Shown: positions 41,533 through 50,783, numbered from the stretch's first letter. The stretch: DNA of 64,000 nt from PLanc-01 sp035342095 (GCA_035342095.1 DAOQWL010000003.1:1-64000), one strand, 5' to 3'. The notes: generated by a model not told the origin, from the letters alone. Numbers and translations: made by a program.

Positions 41533-42735
41533 TTATCCTGCGGACCCCAGACTCTGCACGACCTGCACCATGGGCAGGAACATCCCGACGACCGCCATTC
41601 CGATCACACCTCCGATAGCGACAACCAGCATCGGCAACAGGAACGTCTGGAGTCGCGACTGCCCCACGCGAGCCTGGTCGGCGTACATCTCGCCCAGGCT
41701 GTTGAGGTTGTCCTGCAGCTCGTTCCTCTGGGCGCCGAGTTGCATGGAGTATAGAAACAGTCGCGGCAGCACCCTGGCGCCATGCCCGGCCTCCAGGACG
41801 TTCACGCCGCGCTCGACCTGCTGCGAGACCATGTCGCTGTCCAGAACGAGGCTGTCACTGCCGGAACTGACGGCCCCCAGACGAAGGGCCTCCGGGATGT
41901 CGCAGCCCGCTCCGACCAGCACCGCCATCGCCTCCGCCATGCGGCTCAGGATCGTCGCATGATAGAGCCCGCCGAGCACAGGCAGCTTCAGGAACAGCGA
42001 CTCTTTCGCTCGCCGCCCGCCCGGCGTGGTGGACAGACCCGCGAAGGCGATGACCGCGATTCCGACAATGACAGCGATCGTGATCCAGAACGGAACGATG
42101 TTGTCGGCCAGCGTGAAGAGCGCCGTGGTCAGAGGGGGCAGCCTGCCGCCCACCATCTCCTGCACGACCGCCTGGAACTGCGGGACCACGAAGGTGAACA
42201 GGCCGGTCAGGACAATGGCCCCCAGGATCAGGATCACGAGCGGATAGCTGACCGCCTCGATGACGATCCGGCGGGTGTGTCCTGTCAGCTCCAGATGCCG
42301 GTTGAGACTCGTAAGCATCTCGCTGAGCCGGCCCGTCTCGACGCCGGCCTTCAGAATCCGTCCATAGAGCGGCGGGAAGTTCTTCTGGCGCTTGCCGAAC
42401 GCCTGCTCGATGGGCACGCCTTGTTCGAGGTCGCCCGCGATCTCCTCGATGAGCTTTCGCATCGACGGGGACACGATGTCCTGGGCCAGCTCGCGGAGCC
42501 CCCGCTCCAGCGGGACGCCCGCCTTCGCAATGGAGGCCAACTGCTGGTTGAACAGCAGGAACTCGTCCCGTCCCACCGAGGTCCTGGGCGGCTCCGCCTT
42601 GGCCTTCTCGATCGAGTTCACGTTGAGGTTCATCCCACGAAGCGTCTGTTCCGCCTCCTGGGGCGAGCCCGCTTCCACGGTTCCTCTCATCAGCCTGCCG
42701 GCCGACGTCAGTGCATCGTACCTGAAGGTCGCCAT
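41533..42735 (-). CDS. gspF: Type II secretion/type IV pilus inner-membrane platform GspF
   Basis: 400 residues, the standard GspF length. FRYDALTSAGRLMRGTVEA starts the cytoplasmic domain; the two T2SSF domains contain LLFNQQLASIAKAGVPLERGL and ILSRMAEAMAVLVGAGCDIPEAL, each followed by a membrane helix, and the end is IGMAVVGMFLPMVQVVQSLG. It couples the GspE ATPase to pseudopilus assembly. The ATG is directly adjacent to the stop of the preceding 330-residue gene. Confidence 0.93.
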   Translation of the reverse strand: MATFRYDALTSAGRLMRGTVEAGSPQEAEQTLRGMNLNVNSIEKAKAEPPRTSVGRDEFLLFNQQLASIAKAGVPLERGLRELAQDIVSPSMRKLIEEIAGDLEQGVPIEQAFGKRQKNFPPLYGRILKAGVETGRLSEMLTSLNRHLELTGHTRRIVIEAVSYPLVILILGAIVLTGLFTFVVPQFQAVVQEMVGGRLPPLTTALFTLADNIVPFWITIAVIVGIAVIAFAGLSTTPGGRRAKESLFLKLPVLGGLYHATILSRMAEAMAVLVGAGCDIPEALRLGAVSSGSDSLVLDSDMVSQQVERGVNVLEAGHGARVLPRLFLYSMQLGAQRNELQDNLNSLGEMYADQARVGQSRLQTFLLPMLVVAIGGVIGMAVVGMFLPMVQVVQSLGSAG

Positions 42736-43728
42736 CTATCGTTCCTTTGGTTGCAGGTTCAACTCATGCCGCATGATGTCTTTCGCAGAGCCCCCTTCGG
42801 GCATCGGTCCCGCCAGAGTGGCTTGCGTTTTCGTGATCCGTCGGTATTCGAACGGCTTGTCCGTCACTGGATCGTTCGGGAGGGCCGGCTTGATTTCATC
42901 CAGCGTCTCGGGCCACTGGCCGGCTTTCCCGGCGTATCCCCGGAGAGCCTCGATGTACTGCATGGCGATCAGATGCCGATTGGCCCGTCTGAGGACCTGG
43001 CGGGGCCGAACCCGGTCGGCCTCTTTCATGCCGTAGAGTTCCGAGGGCTCCTCATCCATGAACGGCTGCGGAAGCGAGCGAAGCGCCGCCTCCAGGCTCG
43101 GCGCGTCACCCTGCTGGACGTACAGTTCCATCTCGCCGCAGGTTACACCGATGATCGCGGCGCCGACCAGTGTGTAAACCAGGGTCGGACCTTCACTGAG
43201 GTGCCGGGCCAGCGAGAATGCCATGCCCAGATTCTGCACACACGCGGCATAATCGCCGCAGGCAAGCTGGGACCGGACCTTCAGGGCAGTCAGGAATGCG
43301 ACGTTGCGGAGCGACTGGAGATCGATGGCGGAGTTGCCTGCGGAGTTAATGGCCCAATTGCACCGCTTGCACCTGCCCGCCTGCTCCAACAGGGGCAGGC
43401 ACACATCGTATGAACGGAGCACCGCTGCGACCTCCCCCTGCGGCAGGTCCTTCAACGGCAGCTCTCTCCAGCTCTTGATCTTTGCCCAATCCAGATCCTT
43501 CGGGAGCGACTCGACCGCGTTGACATACAGCGGAAACGCATCGCCCTCGGTCATCTCCTGCGGCCCGGGCAGAAATCGATTTTCGCTGCCTGATCCCTTC
43601 GGGGACAGAGGATGCAGAACCAGCTTCTTCGTCCCATCCTGGGACGGTCCGCCGGCCGCAGCCCAGCAGCACTGTCCGAACCAGAGCAACAGCAATCCGA
43701 AGACCATTCCCATGCGTTTTGCGTTCAT
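42736..43728 (-). CDS. Secreted protein of unknown function in secretion operon
   Basis: 330 residues from ATG 43728 with AAAGGGAGAA upstream. A signal peptide (MGMVFGLLLLWFGQCCWA) is followed by a soluble region. Visible points are GRCKRCNWAI, a helical stretch with LACGDYAACVQNLGMAF, and LRRANRHLIAMQYIEALRGYAGKAGQWPETLDEI, which resembles the pseudopilin-like tail seen in many planctomycete secreted proteins. I do not recognise the family. It sits between the 806-residue regulatory-domain protein and gspF with almost no spacing, so it is probably a component or substrate of this system. Confidence 0.75.
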   Translation of the reverse strand: MNAKRMGMVFGLLLLWFGQCCWAAAGGPSQDGTKKLVLHPLSPKGSGSENRFLPGPQEMTEGDAFPLYVNAVESLPKDLDWAKIKSWRELPLKDLPQGEVAAVLRSYDVCLPLLEQAGRCKRCNWAINSAGNSAIDLQSLRNVAFLTALKVRSQLACGDYAACVQNLGMAFSLARHLSEGPTLVYTLVGAAIIGVTCGEMELYVQQGDAPSLEAALRSLPQPFMDEEPSELYGMKEADRVRPRQVLRRANRHLIAMQYIEALRGYAGKAGQWPETLDEIKPALPNDPVTDKPFEYRRITKTQATLAGPMPEGGSAKDIMRHELNLQPKER

Positions 43729-43729
43729 G

Positions 43730-46150
43730 TCATTTCTCCCTTTCCTCGCTCGCGCCAATTTGTCGTTCGATTGCAGCCAACTGAGGTCCTTCCGCTCTGA
43801 CGATGTGCGCGCGGTCCGCCAGGATCAGCCAGGGGAGGGACTGAACACCCCAGGTGAGCCGTATCGTCCGCTCGTCGGCAGCAATCGTGCGAACCGGGAA
43901 GGCGATGTGCTTGTCCGCGATCCACTGGTCAAGTTCGGCCTGATCCGTCTGGGCAGCCTGGATCGCCACGAGGACAACGTCCTGCCGCGAGAACTGATCG
44001 ACCCGCTGTGTCAGTTCGGCGATCATGTTCCGCGACGGACGCTGCTGCCAATCGAAGAAGCACAGGAGAACCCTCCGGCCCGCCGCATCGTTCGGCAACC
44101 CGCCATCGCCAAGAGCCTCGATGGGTAGCGGTTTGCCCACGAGCGAGACACATCTGAGGTGGACTGAGTCCTGTCCCATGACGACCTTCACATCCCGGTC
44201 ACCGCCTTCGGCCTGCAGCATCCCGCACTCCTCGCGAACGCTGGAGAACCCCGCCCGGATTCGCAGCGGGCCTCTGCAGACTCGCCGGACGAGGAATCGT
44301 CCCTCGGAATCGGTCACGGGGTACCTCGAAGGCTGGTTGACGCCATGCACAGCCATGGGCTTGCCGGCTACTGGATTGCCATCAGCGTCCACGACCATCC
44401 CGGTCACGGACTGATCCGCTGGCGACAAGACGATCGGATCGATCTGCACATGGGTCCCAGGCTCGCCCACTATCGAGATCTTCTGGTACAGTCTCGTTCC
44501 GTACCCGCAGGCGCTCACGGAGATCCGATACTCGACGTCGCCCCCCGGGGGGACAACCGCCGCGAGTTCAAAGCCGCCCTGGGAATCGGCAATGACCTCA
44601 GGACCGTAGGGCGACAGTTCCCGCGAAGCCCTCAAGTCCAGGGCGACCCTCGCTGCCGGGATTCCGATGCCGTTTGGATCGGTGATGCGCCCCGAGACCG
44701 CCAGCGCGGGTTTGAGCGTGACCCGGACGGCCACGTCGTCGTGCTGGACGTTGACGATTGCGGCCAGATTGTCCCTTGTCGAACATACGATCCAATTCTT
44801 TCCGAAGGGACTGACCTCCGACGGGAACGGTACCTCGAACCGGCCTGCATCATCGGTCACACCGTCGTTCACCGTCGCGCCGCTGACAGATCGTCCCTGT
44901 TCATCGACCACAACACCACAGACTCGCAGATACCGCCGCAGCGTGATCCGCGATTTCGCGGTTTGGCCCGCCGTGACATAGACCTGCCCTTCGTACTGCC
45001 AGGGAGAATAGCCGTCAATTGTCCCGCTGAATTTGCTCAAGCCGACAGGCGCGCAAAGCCGCACGACGCCGTCGGCCCCGGTCCTTGCGTCCTTGTAGAA
45101 ACCGGACCGCTCGTCCTGGACGACCTCCCAGAAGTAGGAGGATAAGTCTGGGATCGGCTCCCCTGTCCGCTCCTCGCGGGCTTCGATCTCGACCACGCCG
45201 CCCCGGCGCAAAGCGACCGGGATCTCCTGGGTGTCCGGCCCCGCCGGAATCTCGAATCGCACTCTCCGATCCGCCAGCCCAGTCTCGTAAGGAGCGGAAG
45301 CATCGATGTAGTGCCAGCCGTGAGGGATGCCCTGGAACACGAATCGGCCGTCCTTGTCCGTAACGGTCGAGACGGGAAGATAGGGATTCACAGGGTCGTG
45401 ATCGATCATATCCGCATGAAGGACAATGTGTGCATCCGCGATGGGTTCGTCGGTGCCGGCATCGACGACCAGGCCGCGAACTGCCGCTTCCTCAGGCACC
45501 ACCAGTCGGACATCTGTTCGACCGGCCTCGAAGCCGGAGACAGTCAGCCTCTGTGGCGTGTACGTATAGATCACAGATCGACCTGGGGCTTCGACCCAGA
45601 AGTCCGAACTCACGTCGGCAGAGAAGCTGTCAAAACGGAATCGCCCCTGGGCATCCGTCTCGGTCGTGAGCCAGGCCGCGGGCCCCAGAATAGGTCTCTG
45701 CTCCAGGCGACGCAGATAGCTGGTCTTGGGGACCGCGAGCACCTTCGCTCCGCTCACAGGACGCCCGCTCAAATCGACGACCACGCCAGCCAGCACACAG
45801 GGTTGTTCCAGCACGATCACGTTGTCGGCAGATTGCGTCAGGACATCCCAGCCGAGGGCCAGTCCTTCCTTGCGGACCACAGCGAAGACGTAGTACAGAG
45901 GATGGACACTGCTCTGGAAGGTGAATCGGCCTTCCGCGTCCGTCCGTACGATCCGGTCCCTCAGGTAAACGAGCTTGCGGTCGGTCGAGGAATCGTGGAC
46001 CTCCTCGTAGAGGGCGACCTCGGCCCCTTGGACCGGCCGAGCGAGGTAATCCACGACCCGCCCGGAGACGGTCTCCTCCTGGCCTGTTGGAGCCAATCCG
46101 CCCAGGCAGAGGGATAGAGCAACTGTGAATGCGCCTATGGCCGCTTGCAT
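43730..46150 (-). CDS. Secreted carboxypeptidase-regulatory-domain protein with inactive thioredoxin fold
   Basis: 806 residues. After a signal peptide come at least five repeats of the carboxypeptidase-regulatory/Ig-like fold, each with patterns such as VSGRVVDYLARPVQGAEVALY, GVVVDLSGRPVSGAKVLAV and GRITDPNGIGIPAARVAL followed by TDAEGRFTF. The final 120 residues resemble a peroxiredoxin/thioredoxin domain: VLLCFFDWQQRPSRNM, with the CxxC replaced by QRPS, and SLPWLILADRAHIV with the cis-Pro kept. So it has the fold without redox chemistry. It lies between gspE (4 bases) and the 330-residue gene (1 base), an unusual place for such a protein. Confidence 0.87.
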   Translation of the reverse strand: MQAAIGAFTVALSLCLGGLAPTGQEETVSGRVVDYLARPVQGAEVALYEEVHDSSTDRKLVYLRDRIVRTDAEGRFTFQSSVHPLYYVFAVVRKEGLALGWDVLTQSADNVIVLEQPCVLAGVVVDLSGRPVSGAKVLAVPKTSYLRRLEQRPILGPAAWLTTETDAQGRFRFDSFSADVSSDFWVEAPGRSVIYTYTPQRLTVSGFEAGRTDVRLVVPEEAAVRGLVVDAGTDEPIADAHIVLHADMIDHDPVNPYLPVSTVTDKDGRFVFQGIPHGWHYIDASAPYETGLADRRVRFEIPAGPDTQEIPVALRRGGVVEIEAREERTGEPIPDLSSYFWEVVQDERSGFYKDARTGADGVVRLCAPVGLSKFSGTIDGYSPWQYEGQVYVTAGQTAKSRITLRRYLRVCGVVVDEQGRSVSGATVNDGVTDDAGRFEVPFPSEVSPFGKNWIVCSTRDNLAAIVNVQHDDVAVRVTLKPALAVSGRITDPNGIGIPAARVALDLRASRELSPYGPEVIADSQGGFELAAVVPPGGDVEYRISVSACGYGTRLYQKISIVGEPGTHVQIDPIVLSPADQSVTGMVVDADGNPVAGKPMAVHGVNQPSRYPVTDSEGRFLVRRVCRGPLRIRAGFSSVREECGMLQAEGGDRDVKVVMGQDSVHLRCVSLVGKPLPIEALGDGGLPNDAAGRRVLLCFFDWQQRPSRNMIAELTQRVDQFSRQDVVLVAIQAAQTDQAELDQWIADKHIAFPVRTIAADERTIRLTWGVQSLPWLILADRAHIVRAEGPQLAAIERQIGASEEREK

Positions 46151-46154
46151 CCGT

Positions 46155-47348
46155 TCACCCGTGATCGATCTGGGTTTCCCCTGGTGCGACGACGCCGCAC
46201 GCCTTGTGCAGCTCGCTCGTGGTGGTCACGCCGGACTCGACGAGGGCCTTGCCGTTCTCCAGAATGCCGGCGTGGCCTCTCGCCTTGAGCAAGACCTCCA
46301 GCCTGTCCAAGTCCGCCTTCGCGAGGATCGCCTTGCGGAGTTCCCCGTCGAGCTGGACCATCTCCGCAATCAGCATCCGGCCGTGGAAACCGGTGCCCAG
46401 ACACGCCGGGCAGCCGACCGCTTCGTACCCGCCGCGGTCGCCCTGCTTCTTGCAGCGGTCGCACAGCCTGCGAACCAGTCGCTGGCTCACAACCGCGGAA
46501 ATGCTCGACGTTACCTGATACGGCTCAATGCCCATCTCCAGCAGGCGCAACAGCGCGCCCGCGGGCGTGCCGCTGTGCATCGTGCTCATCAGCAGATGTC
46601 CGGTCAGGCCCGCTTCGATCCCGATCCTCGCGGTCTCCGCGTCGCGGATCTCGCCGATCATGAGGACCTGGGGGTCCTGGCGGAGCAGCGAGCGGAGGGC
46701 GGTGGGAAACGTCATCTGCCCGTGCGGCGTGATCGGCACCTGCGTAACCCCATCGATGCGAATCTCGACCGGGTCCTCCAGGGTCACGATGCTCTTGCCC
46801 GGCAGGGTCTTGGCGATGTACCGCAGCACCGCGGCCAGCGTGGTGCTCTTGCCGCTGCCGGCCGGGCCGGTCACCAGGAGAACCCCCTGGCTCTGGGCCG
46901 CGATGGCCTTGAGGCCCAGCTCGATGGGCGCCGCCAGACCCAACTGCTCCAGGTCCATCAGTTCTTCGTTCCGATAGAACAGGCGGACCACGGCCCGCTG
47001 CCCATACAGGGTGGGGAAGATCGCCAGGCGGACGTCGTGGACCTTGCCCGCGGCCTTGCCGTCCAGTTCGAGCCGGCCTTCCTGGGGGATATCGTTGCGA
47101 TAAGTGAGCAGACCGCCCAGCACTTTGAGTCGGGCGACCACGTTGTCGGCCACCGCGACCGGCAGGCTCTCTACGGGATGGAGCACGCCGTCCAGGCGGT
47201 ACTTCACCTTCAGATCGGCGCCGGTCGGCTCGAAGTGGATGTCGCTGGCCCCTGCGGCAACCCCCTTGGCCAGCAGTTCCTCCACGATCTCGACGACGTC
47301 CTGGGCCTGGGGCTTCGATTCGGGATGTTCTTCGCGGTTCTTCGTCAT
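46155..47348 (-). CDS. gspE: Type II secretion ATPase GspE/PilB type
   Basis: 397 residues, shorter than GspE (about 500-560) because the N-terminal GSPII_E_N domain is missing. SDIHFEP opens the N2 domain; GPAGSGKST (161-169) is Walker A, TLEDPVE the Asp box, VLMIGEIRD (228-235) Walker B, GLTGHLLMSTMHS the His box; CDRCKKQ with CPACLGTGFHGR is the tetra-cysteine zinc element. It powers pseudopilus assembly. As first gene of the operon it faces the divergent sigma-factor gene across a 195-base region. Confidence 0.94.
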   Translation of the reverse strand: MTKNREEHPESKPQAQDVVEIVEELLAKGVAAGASDIHFEPTGADLKVKYRLDGVLHPVESLPVAVADNVVARLKVLGGLLTYRNDIPQEGRLELDGKAAGKVHDVRLAIFPTLYGQRAVVRLFYRNEELMDLEQLGLAAPIELGLKAIAAQSQGVLLVTGPAGSGKSTTLAAVLRYIAKTLPGKSIVTLEDPVEIRIDGVTQVPITPHGQMTFPTALRSLLRQDPQVLMIGEIRDAETARIGIEAGLTGHLLMSTMHSGTPAGALLRLLEMGIEPYQVTSSISAVVSQRLVRRLCDRCKKQGDRGGYEAVGCPACLGTGFHGRMLIAEMVQLDGELRKAILAKADLDRLEVLLKARGHAGILENGKALVESGVTTTSELHKACGVVAPGETQIDHG

Positions 47349-47421
47349 CGTGACACGCAGTCAGAACTCCTTGTCTGTCCTCTGTTCCGCTTGTACACCA
47401 GCTTAGACGCACGCCGACCTC

Positions 47422-47491
47422 TCGTGTTAATCAGCCGGATGTTTTTCTCAAGCGAGACGTTTTTCTCGACTTGGCACGCTTTTCGTGTTAA
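47422..47491. promoter_or_regulatory. Direct and inverted repeats in divergent gspE/sigma promoter region
   Basis: Two copies of TCGTGTTAA (47422-47430, 47483-47491) flank two copies of GTTTTTCTC (47441-47449, 47459-47467) spaced 18 bases apart. CGAGA/TCTCG (47453-47457, 47464-47468) forms a small hairpin. Spacing and placement between divergent genes suggest operator sites for one regulator, possibly the sigma factor itself. Confidence 0.4.
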
Positions 47492-47543
47492 CATGAATGG
47501 TCACGGCGCGTCCTAGTTCTTCGGAATACAGGATCGTAATACG

Positions 47544-48113
47544 GTGTCTATGTTCGACCGGGCCATCCAGTACAACCTCCTCGGCGCCTCTGTGTCTTGC
47601 GAGGCCGTGGAAGAGAGCCAGCGGTGGATTCTCACCGCCATGCACCGGTACGGCCACGAGCTGGTCACCCTCCTGTGGCGGATCCTGGGCAACGAGCAGG
47701 ACGTCTGCGACGCGTACCAGACGACCTTCCTGCACCTGGCCCATCACGAGGGCGGTCGCAAGCCCCGATGGGTCCGGGCGTACCTGTTCCGCACGGCCAG
47801 CAATGTCGCCATTTCGATGTTGCGCCAGCGGATCGCCGAGCGAAAGACCCTGTCGAGCATGACGCCGGCCAACGAACAGGAACCGACGGCGGAAGTGGAC
47901 TTCGACTCGAGGCATCTGGCCGAGAGCCTCCTCGCCCACATCGCGCAACTGCCGGAACACCTGCGAAACGTGATCACGCTTCGCGATCTCGGCGAGTTGT
48001 CCTATCCGGAGGTCGCCCGCATCCTGGGCGTATCGACCGGGACCGCGCGGGTCTATCGCTGCAAGGCCGTGCAGATGCTGGCGATGTGGGTGAATGACGA
48101 GGAGAATCGATGA
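47544..48113 (+). CDS. ECF-type RNA polymerase sigma factor
   Basis: 189 residues. Region 2 spans about 30-95 (ELVTLLWRILGNEQDVCDAYQ, then WVRAYLFRTASNVAISMLRQR); region 4 spans about 130-180 (LPEHLRNVITLRDLGELSYPEVA and GVSTGTARVYRCKAVQ), a helix-turn-helix for the -35 element. GTG 47544 or ATG 47550 may be the start; AGGAT upstream suits the GTG slightly better. It overlaps the anti-sigma gene by 4 bases (ATGA). Target promoters are unknown but the divergent secretion operon is an obvious candidate. Confidence 0.92.
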   Translation: MSMFDRAIQYNLLGASVSCEAVEESQRWILTAMHRYGHELVTLLWRILGNEQDVCDAYQTTFLHLAHHEGGRKPRWVRAYLFRTASNVAISMLRQRIAERKTLSSMTPANEQEPTAEVDFDSRHLAESLLAHIAQLPEHLRNVITLRDLGELSYPEVARILGVSTGTARVYRCKAVQMLAMWVNDEENR

Positions 48114-48637
48114 GACCTGGCAAGCTTGGGCAGACAACTTGTTCGCGGGCGAGCGGCTCTGTGCCGGACCGGTGGGAGAACCTCCGCGAGCGTCTCGTGG
48201 ACGCCGCACGCCGACGACTGGGACCGGATGCCCCCTGGGCGCAACGCCATATCGCCCACTGCCCGCGGTGCCAGGCGCGGATGGCCGCCCTGGGCAGGGT
48301 GGACTTGGCGATGTCGCTGCTCAAGTCGCAGCCGCACCGGCTCGACCTGCTTCGACGGGCCAACGACGCCGCGATCCACATGCTCAGCCGGCGATTGCGG
48401 GAGACCCCCGAGGCGGACCGGCTCAAGCAGGCACAGCCTGAACCTTCTCTGGCGGAACGCTGGGCCGGTCCCCAGAACGCGCTGGTCAACATGGCGGCAT
48501 GTCTGGCCGTGCTCGCCCTCGCCAAGGCGGGGATCTTCGCGTCCCTGGACCAGGCCCACACCCGCGGCCGGGCCGCCGTGAAGCAGTACTACAACCAGGC
48601 CGGCCAAGACATCGCCGACGAAGTCTTCAAGACCTGA
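48110..48637 (+). CDS. Zinc-binding transmembrane anti-sigma factor
   Basis: 175 residues. HIAHCPRC (His47, Cys51, Cys54) is the HxxxCxxC zinc anti-sigma signature, in the cytoplasmic N-terminal part. A single membrane segment (NALVNMAACLAVLALAKAGIF, about 126-146) is followed by a short periplasmic tail. Overlap with the sigma gene supports a sigma/anti-sigma pair in which the membrane protein holds the sigma factor until a signal releases it. Its stop is 2 bases from that of the convergent 608-residue gene. Confidence 0.8.
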   Translation: MRPGKLGQTTCSRASGSVPDRWENLRERLVDAARRRLGPDAPWAQRHIAHCPRCQARMAALGRVDLAMSLLKSQPHRLDLLRRANDAAIHMLSRRLRETPEADRLKQAQPEPSLAERWAGPQNALVNMAACLAVLALAKAGIFASLDQAHTRGRAAVKQYYNQAGQDIADEVFKT

Positions 48638-48639
48638 AC

Positions 48640-50466
48640 CTACTCGATCAGGACCGTGATCGCCGGCAGCGGCCCGTCGAAGTAGACAACGCCGGAGCCC
48701 GAGGTGAGATCGGGCCATTCCCCCTCCACCAGGAACAGCGCTTCCGTGCCGTGTGGAGCGGTCGGTGTTGTAGGCTCCGTCGGGGTTTCCGGTTCCGGTT
48801 CCGACGTTTTCGACCGGTGATGGCCTTTGTCGTCCTTGAGTCTGTCCACCAGCTCGTCCACCATGCGATAGGCCAGGAAGGTCGAGCCGCCGAGCTCGAC
48901 GATCGAGCCGATCACGCCCTTGTCCTCGAAGGCGGTCTTGTAATCGTCCATGTTCGCTATGCCTTTCATCTGCGAGGAGTTCGTGACGAACTCCAGGGGG
49001 ACCAGCAGGATCCAGTCCATCGTCCGCTCGACGCCCTCCTTCTTGCCGGCGACCAGTCTCACCGGCGCACGGACCAGATTCGTGGCGGCCTGCCCGACGT
49101 GCTTGACCAGCTCCATGATGTCCTCGATCACGATGCCCACACATCCGGTGACGTTGTCGAAGTAGCCCCACGTCACGGCATTCCCGACCTCTTCGGTGGT
49201 CTTCCAGACGCCTCCGATGGTCCGGCCCGTGAAGATCAGCGGCCGAACGAGCGGATGGTTGTCCCCATAGGCATCCTTGATCGGATCGGGCAGCGAATCG
49301 AACGCGATCAGGTCGGCGAGCGAGTACATCCCGTCGGCGAAACTGACCACAGTCGTTCCCGCGCGTTGCGGCACTTTGCCGGGCTCGTCGAGGAGTCCCT
49401 TGCCGTCGTTGACCCGGAACGGCTTGGCGCGATCCGAGCCGTAGCCGAGAATGAACACGTTGACGCCGTCGCCGACGGCCAGACCCGCCTTCTCCAGGGC
49501 CTTCTTCAGACTCTGACCGCTGGAACGGGACCCTTCCTTGACCGCGTGAGCCCGATATTTGTCCAGGTCCGACCCCAAAGACCAGGCCTTCCGCTCGGGC
49601 GAAGCGTTCGCGTCGGCGCTCGCGACATTCGGATCTTGCAGCGCCACGGACGGGTCAATGATGATCTTCTCCGCCAGATTGGCGGGAGTCGGCGTCGTCC
49701 ACAAGCTCAGACCGGGACCGGCCGACATGAGGGACTGATTCAGCGGACCAACCGCCACTTTCGTCTCCTGTCCGGCGGCAGCCGTCCGCGCTGCGGAAGC
49801 CGTCCCCTTGTCGCTCTCGACGGGACGGGACAAGGCCGCGACCCTGGCTGCCCGCGATGCCTCCAGTTCCTGCAGAGCCCGCTGGGCCGCCTGATTGCCC
49901 GGCGACAACCCATTCCACGCCGTCAAGCCGGGCACCTGCCCGAGCGAGTCGTTCCCGACGGGGCCCCCAACCGGGACGCTGGCGACACTGCCGGAAGAGA
50001 CTGTCGAGGCAGCAGGAATCAGGATCGGACTGCGGATCGGGACCGCCGACGCAGCGGGAATGATCGTCTGGTTCGTGGCAGGCGCCGGCGCTGCCGCGGG
50101 GACCTTCGTCGCATGGTCGCCCGGCACCGGTGCGGTCGCCGGCGGGACAGCGGCTTTCGACGGCGCAGGGTTCGCCGGAGGAGACTCCGCCTTCTGGGCC
50201 TTCTTCTGGACCTTCTGCGTCTTCATCCCCTTCGTGAGAAGGTCCTTGCTGTCGGGAGAATCGAGGCGCGACGCCAGTTCCGACATGTACGCTTGCGGAT
50301 TCAGCGGGTCGCGGATCGGCCCTTGGGCCATGCAGACGTTGGCCGTGCCGGCGAATACCAGCAGGCCGATGAGTCGGATCACGCACAAGACCCTCACCCG
50401 AGCGATGAGTCCCGCAGAACCGCCGGGACAAGGCCTGGCTTGCTGAAATGCCCCTTTTTCGTTCAT
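48640..50466 (-). CDS. Large secreted protein with Ala/Pro linker, unknown function
   Basis: 608 residues. An N-terminal hydrophobic segment (LCVIRLIGLLVFAGTANVCMA) acts as signal peptide. Residues about 65-180 are Ala/Pro/Lys-rich low complexity. The rest looks globular: VFILGYGSDRAKPF, AFDSLPDPIKDAYG, RTIGGVWKTTEEVGNAVTWGYFDN, and an amphipathic region with IMELVKHVGQAATNLVRAPVRLVAG. A Pro/Thr/Glu-rich stretch and a beta-like tail ending in VVYFDGPLPAITVLIE close the protein. No family is recognised. GGGGGG before the ATG could serve as ribosome site. Confidence 0.75.
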   Translation of the reverse strand: MNEKGAFQQARPCPGGSAGLIARVRVLCVIRLIGLLVFAGTANVCMAQGPIRDPLNPQAYMSELASRLDSPDSKDLLTKGMKTQKVQKKAQKAESPPANPAPSKAAVPPATAPVPGDHATKVPAAAPAPATNQTIIPAASAVPIRSPILIPAASTVSSGSVASVPVGGPVGNDSLGQVPGLTAWNGLSPGNQAAQRALQELEASRAARVAALSRPVESDKGTASAARTAAAGQETKVAVGPLNQSLMSAGPGLSLWTTPTPANLAEKIIIDPSVALQDPNVASADANASPERKAWSLGSDLDKYRAHAVKEGSRSSGQSLKKALEKAGLAVGDGVNVFILGYGSDRAKPFRVNDGKGLLDEPGKVPQRAGTTVVSFADGMYSLADLIAFDSLPDPIKDAYGDNHPLVRPLIFTGRTIGGVWKTTEEVGNAVTWGYFDNVTGCVGIVIEDIMELVKHVGQAATNLVRAPVRLVAGKKEGVERTMDWILLVPLEFVTNSSQMKGIANMDDYKTAFEDKGVIGSIVELGGSTFLAYRMVDELVDRLKDDKGHHRSKTSEPEPETPTEPTTPTAPHGTEALFLVEGEWPDLTSGSGVVYFDGPLPAITVLIE

Positions 50467-50783
50467 CTACCCCCCTGCAGTGTCAGGTCGCCAGGCATAT
50501 GACGCCGGGCCCCCAGACCTCGTTGTACCCCCGGTTTCGCACGTCCACAGTGGAGGATCAGCCACCACGGGCCTCGTTCCATACGCGGCCCCGAAGAATA
50601 TGGGACGTGATATGCCATCCACCGGACCGGGAATCAGCCACCCCCAATAACAACCAAAGCCGAGCCTCCCTGCGAAACGCTGTGCCAGCTGCCTCAGCCG
50701 GTATCAATCCACCCCAATTCGATGTCCGCATTGTATCATTTCGACGGTCCCGAGTCAAGCGCAAACCCCGCCCGATGGCGGCC

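Noticed and set aside
39605..41962. 785-codon open frame opposite the secretion genes
   Set aside because: Gln/His/Arg-rich translation is the reverse of GspF-type membrane genes and spans several of their boundaries.
47470..47490. Sigma54-like promoter TTGGCACGCTTTTCGT upstream of the sigma-factor gene
   Set aside because: The -24 GG is present but the required GC at -12 is GT, and no enhancer-binding protein is nearby.
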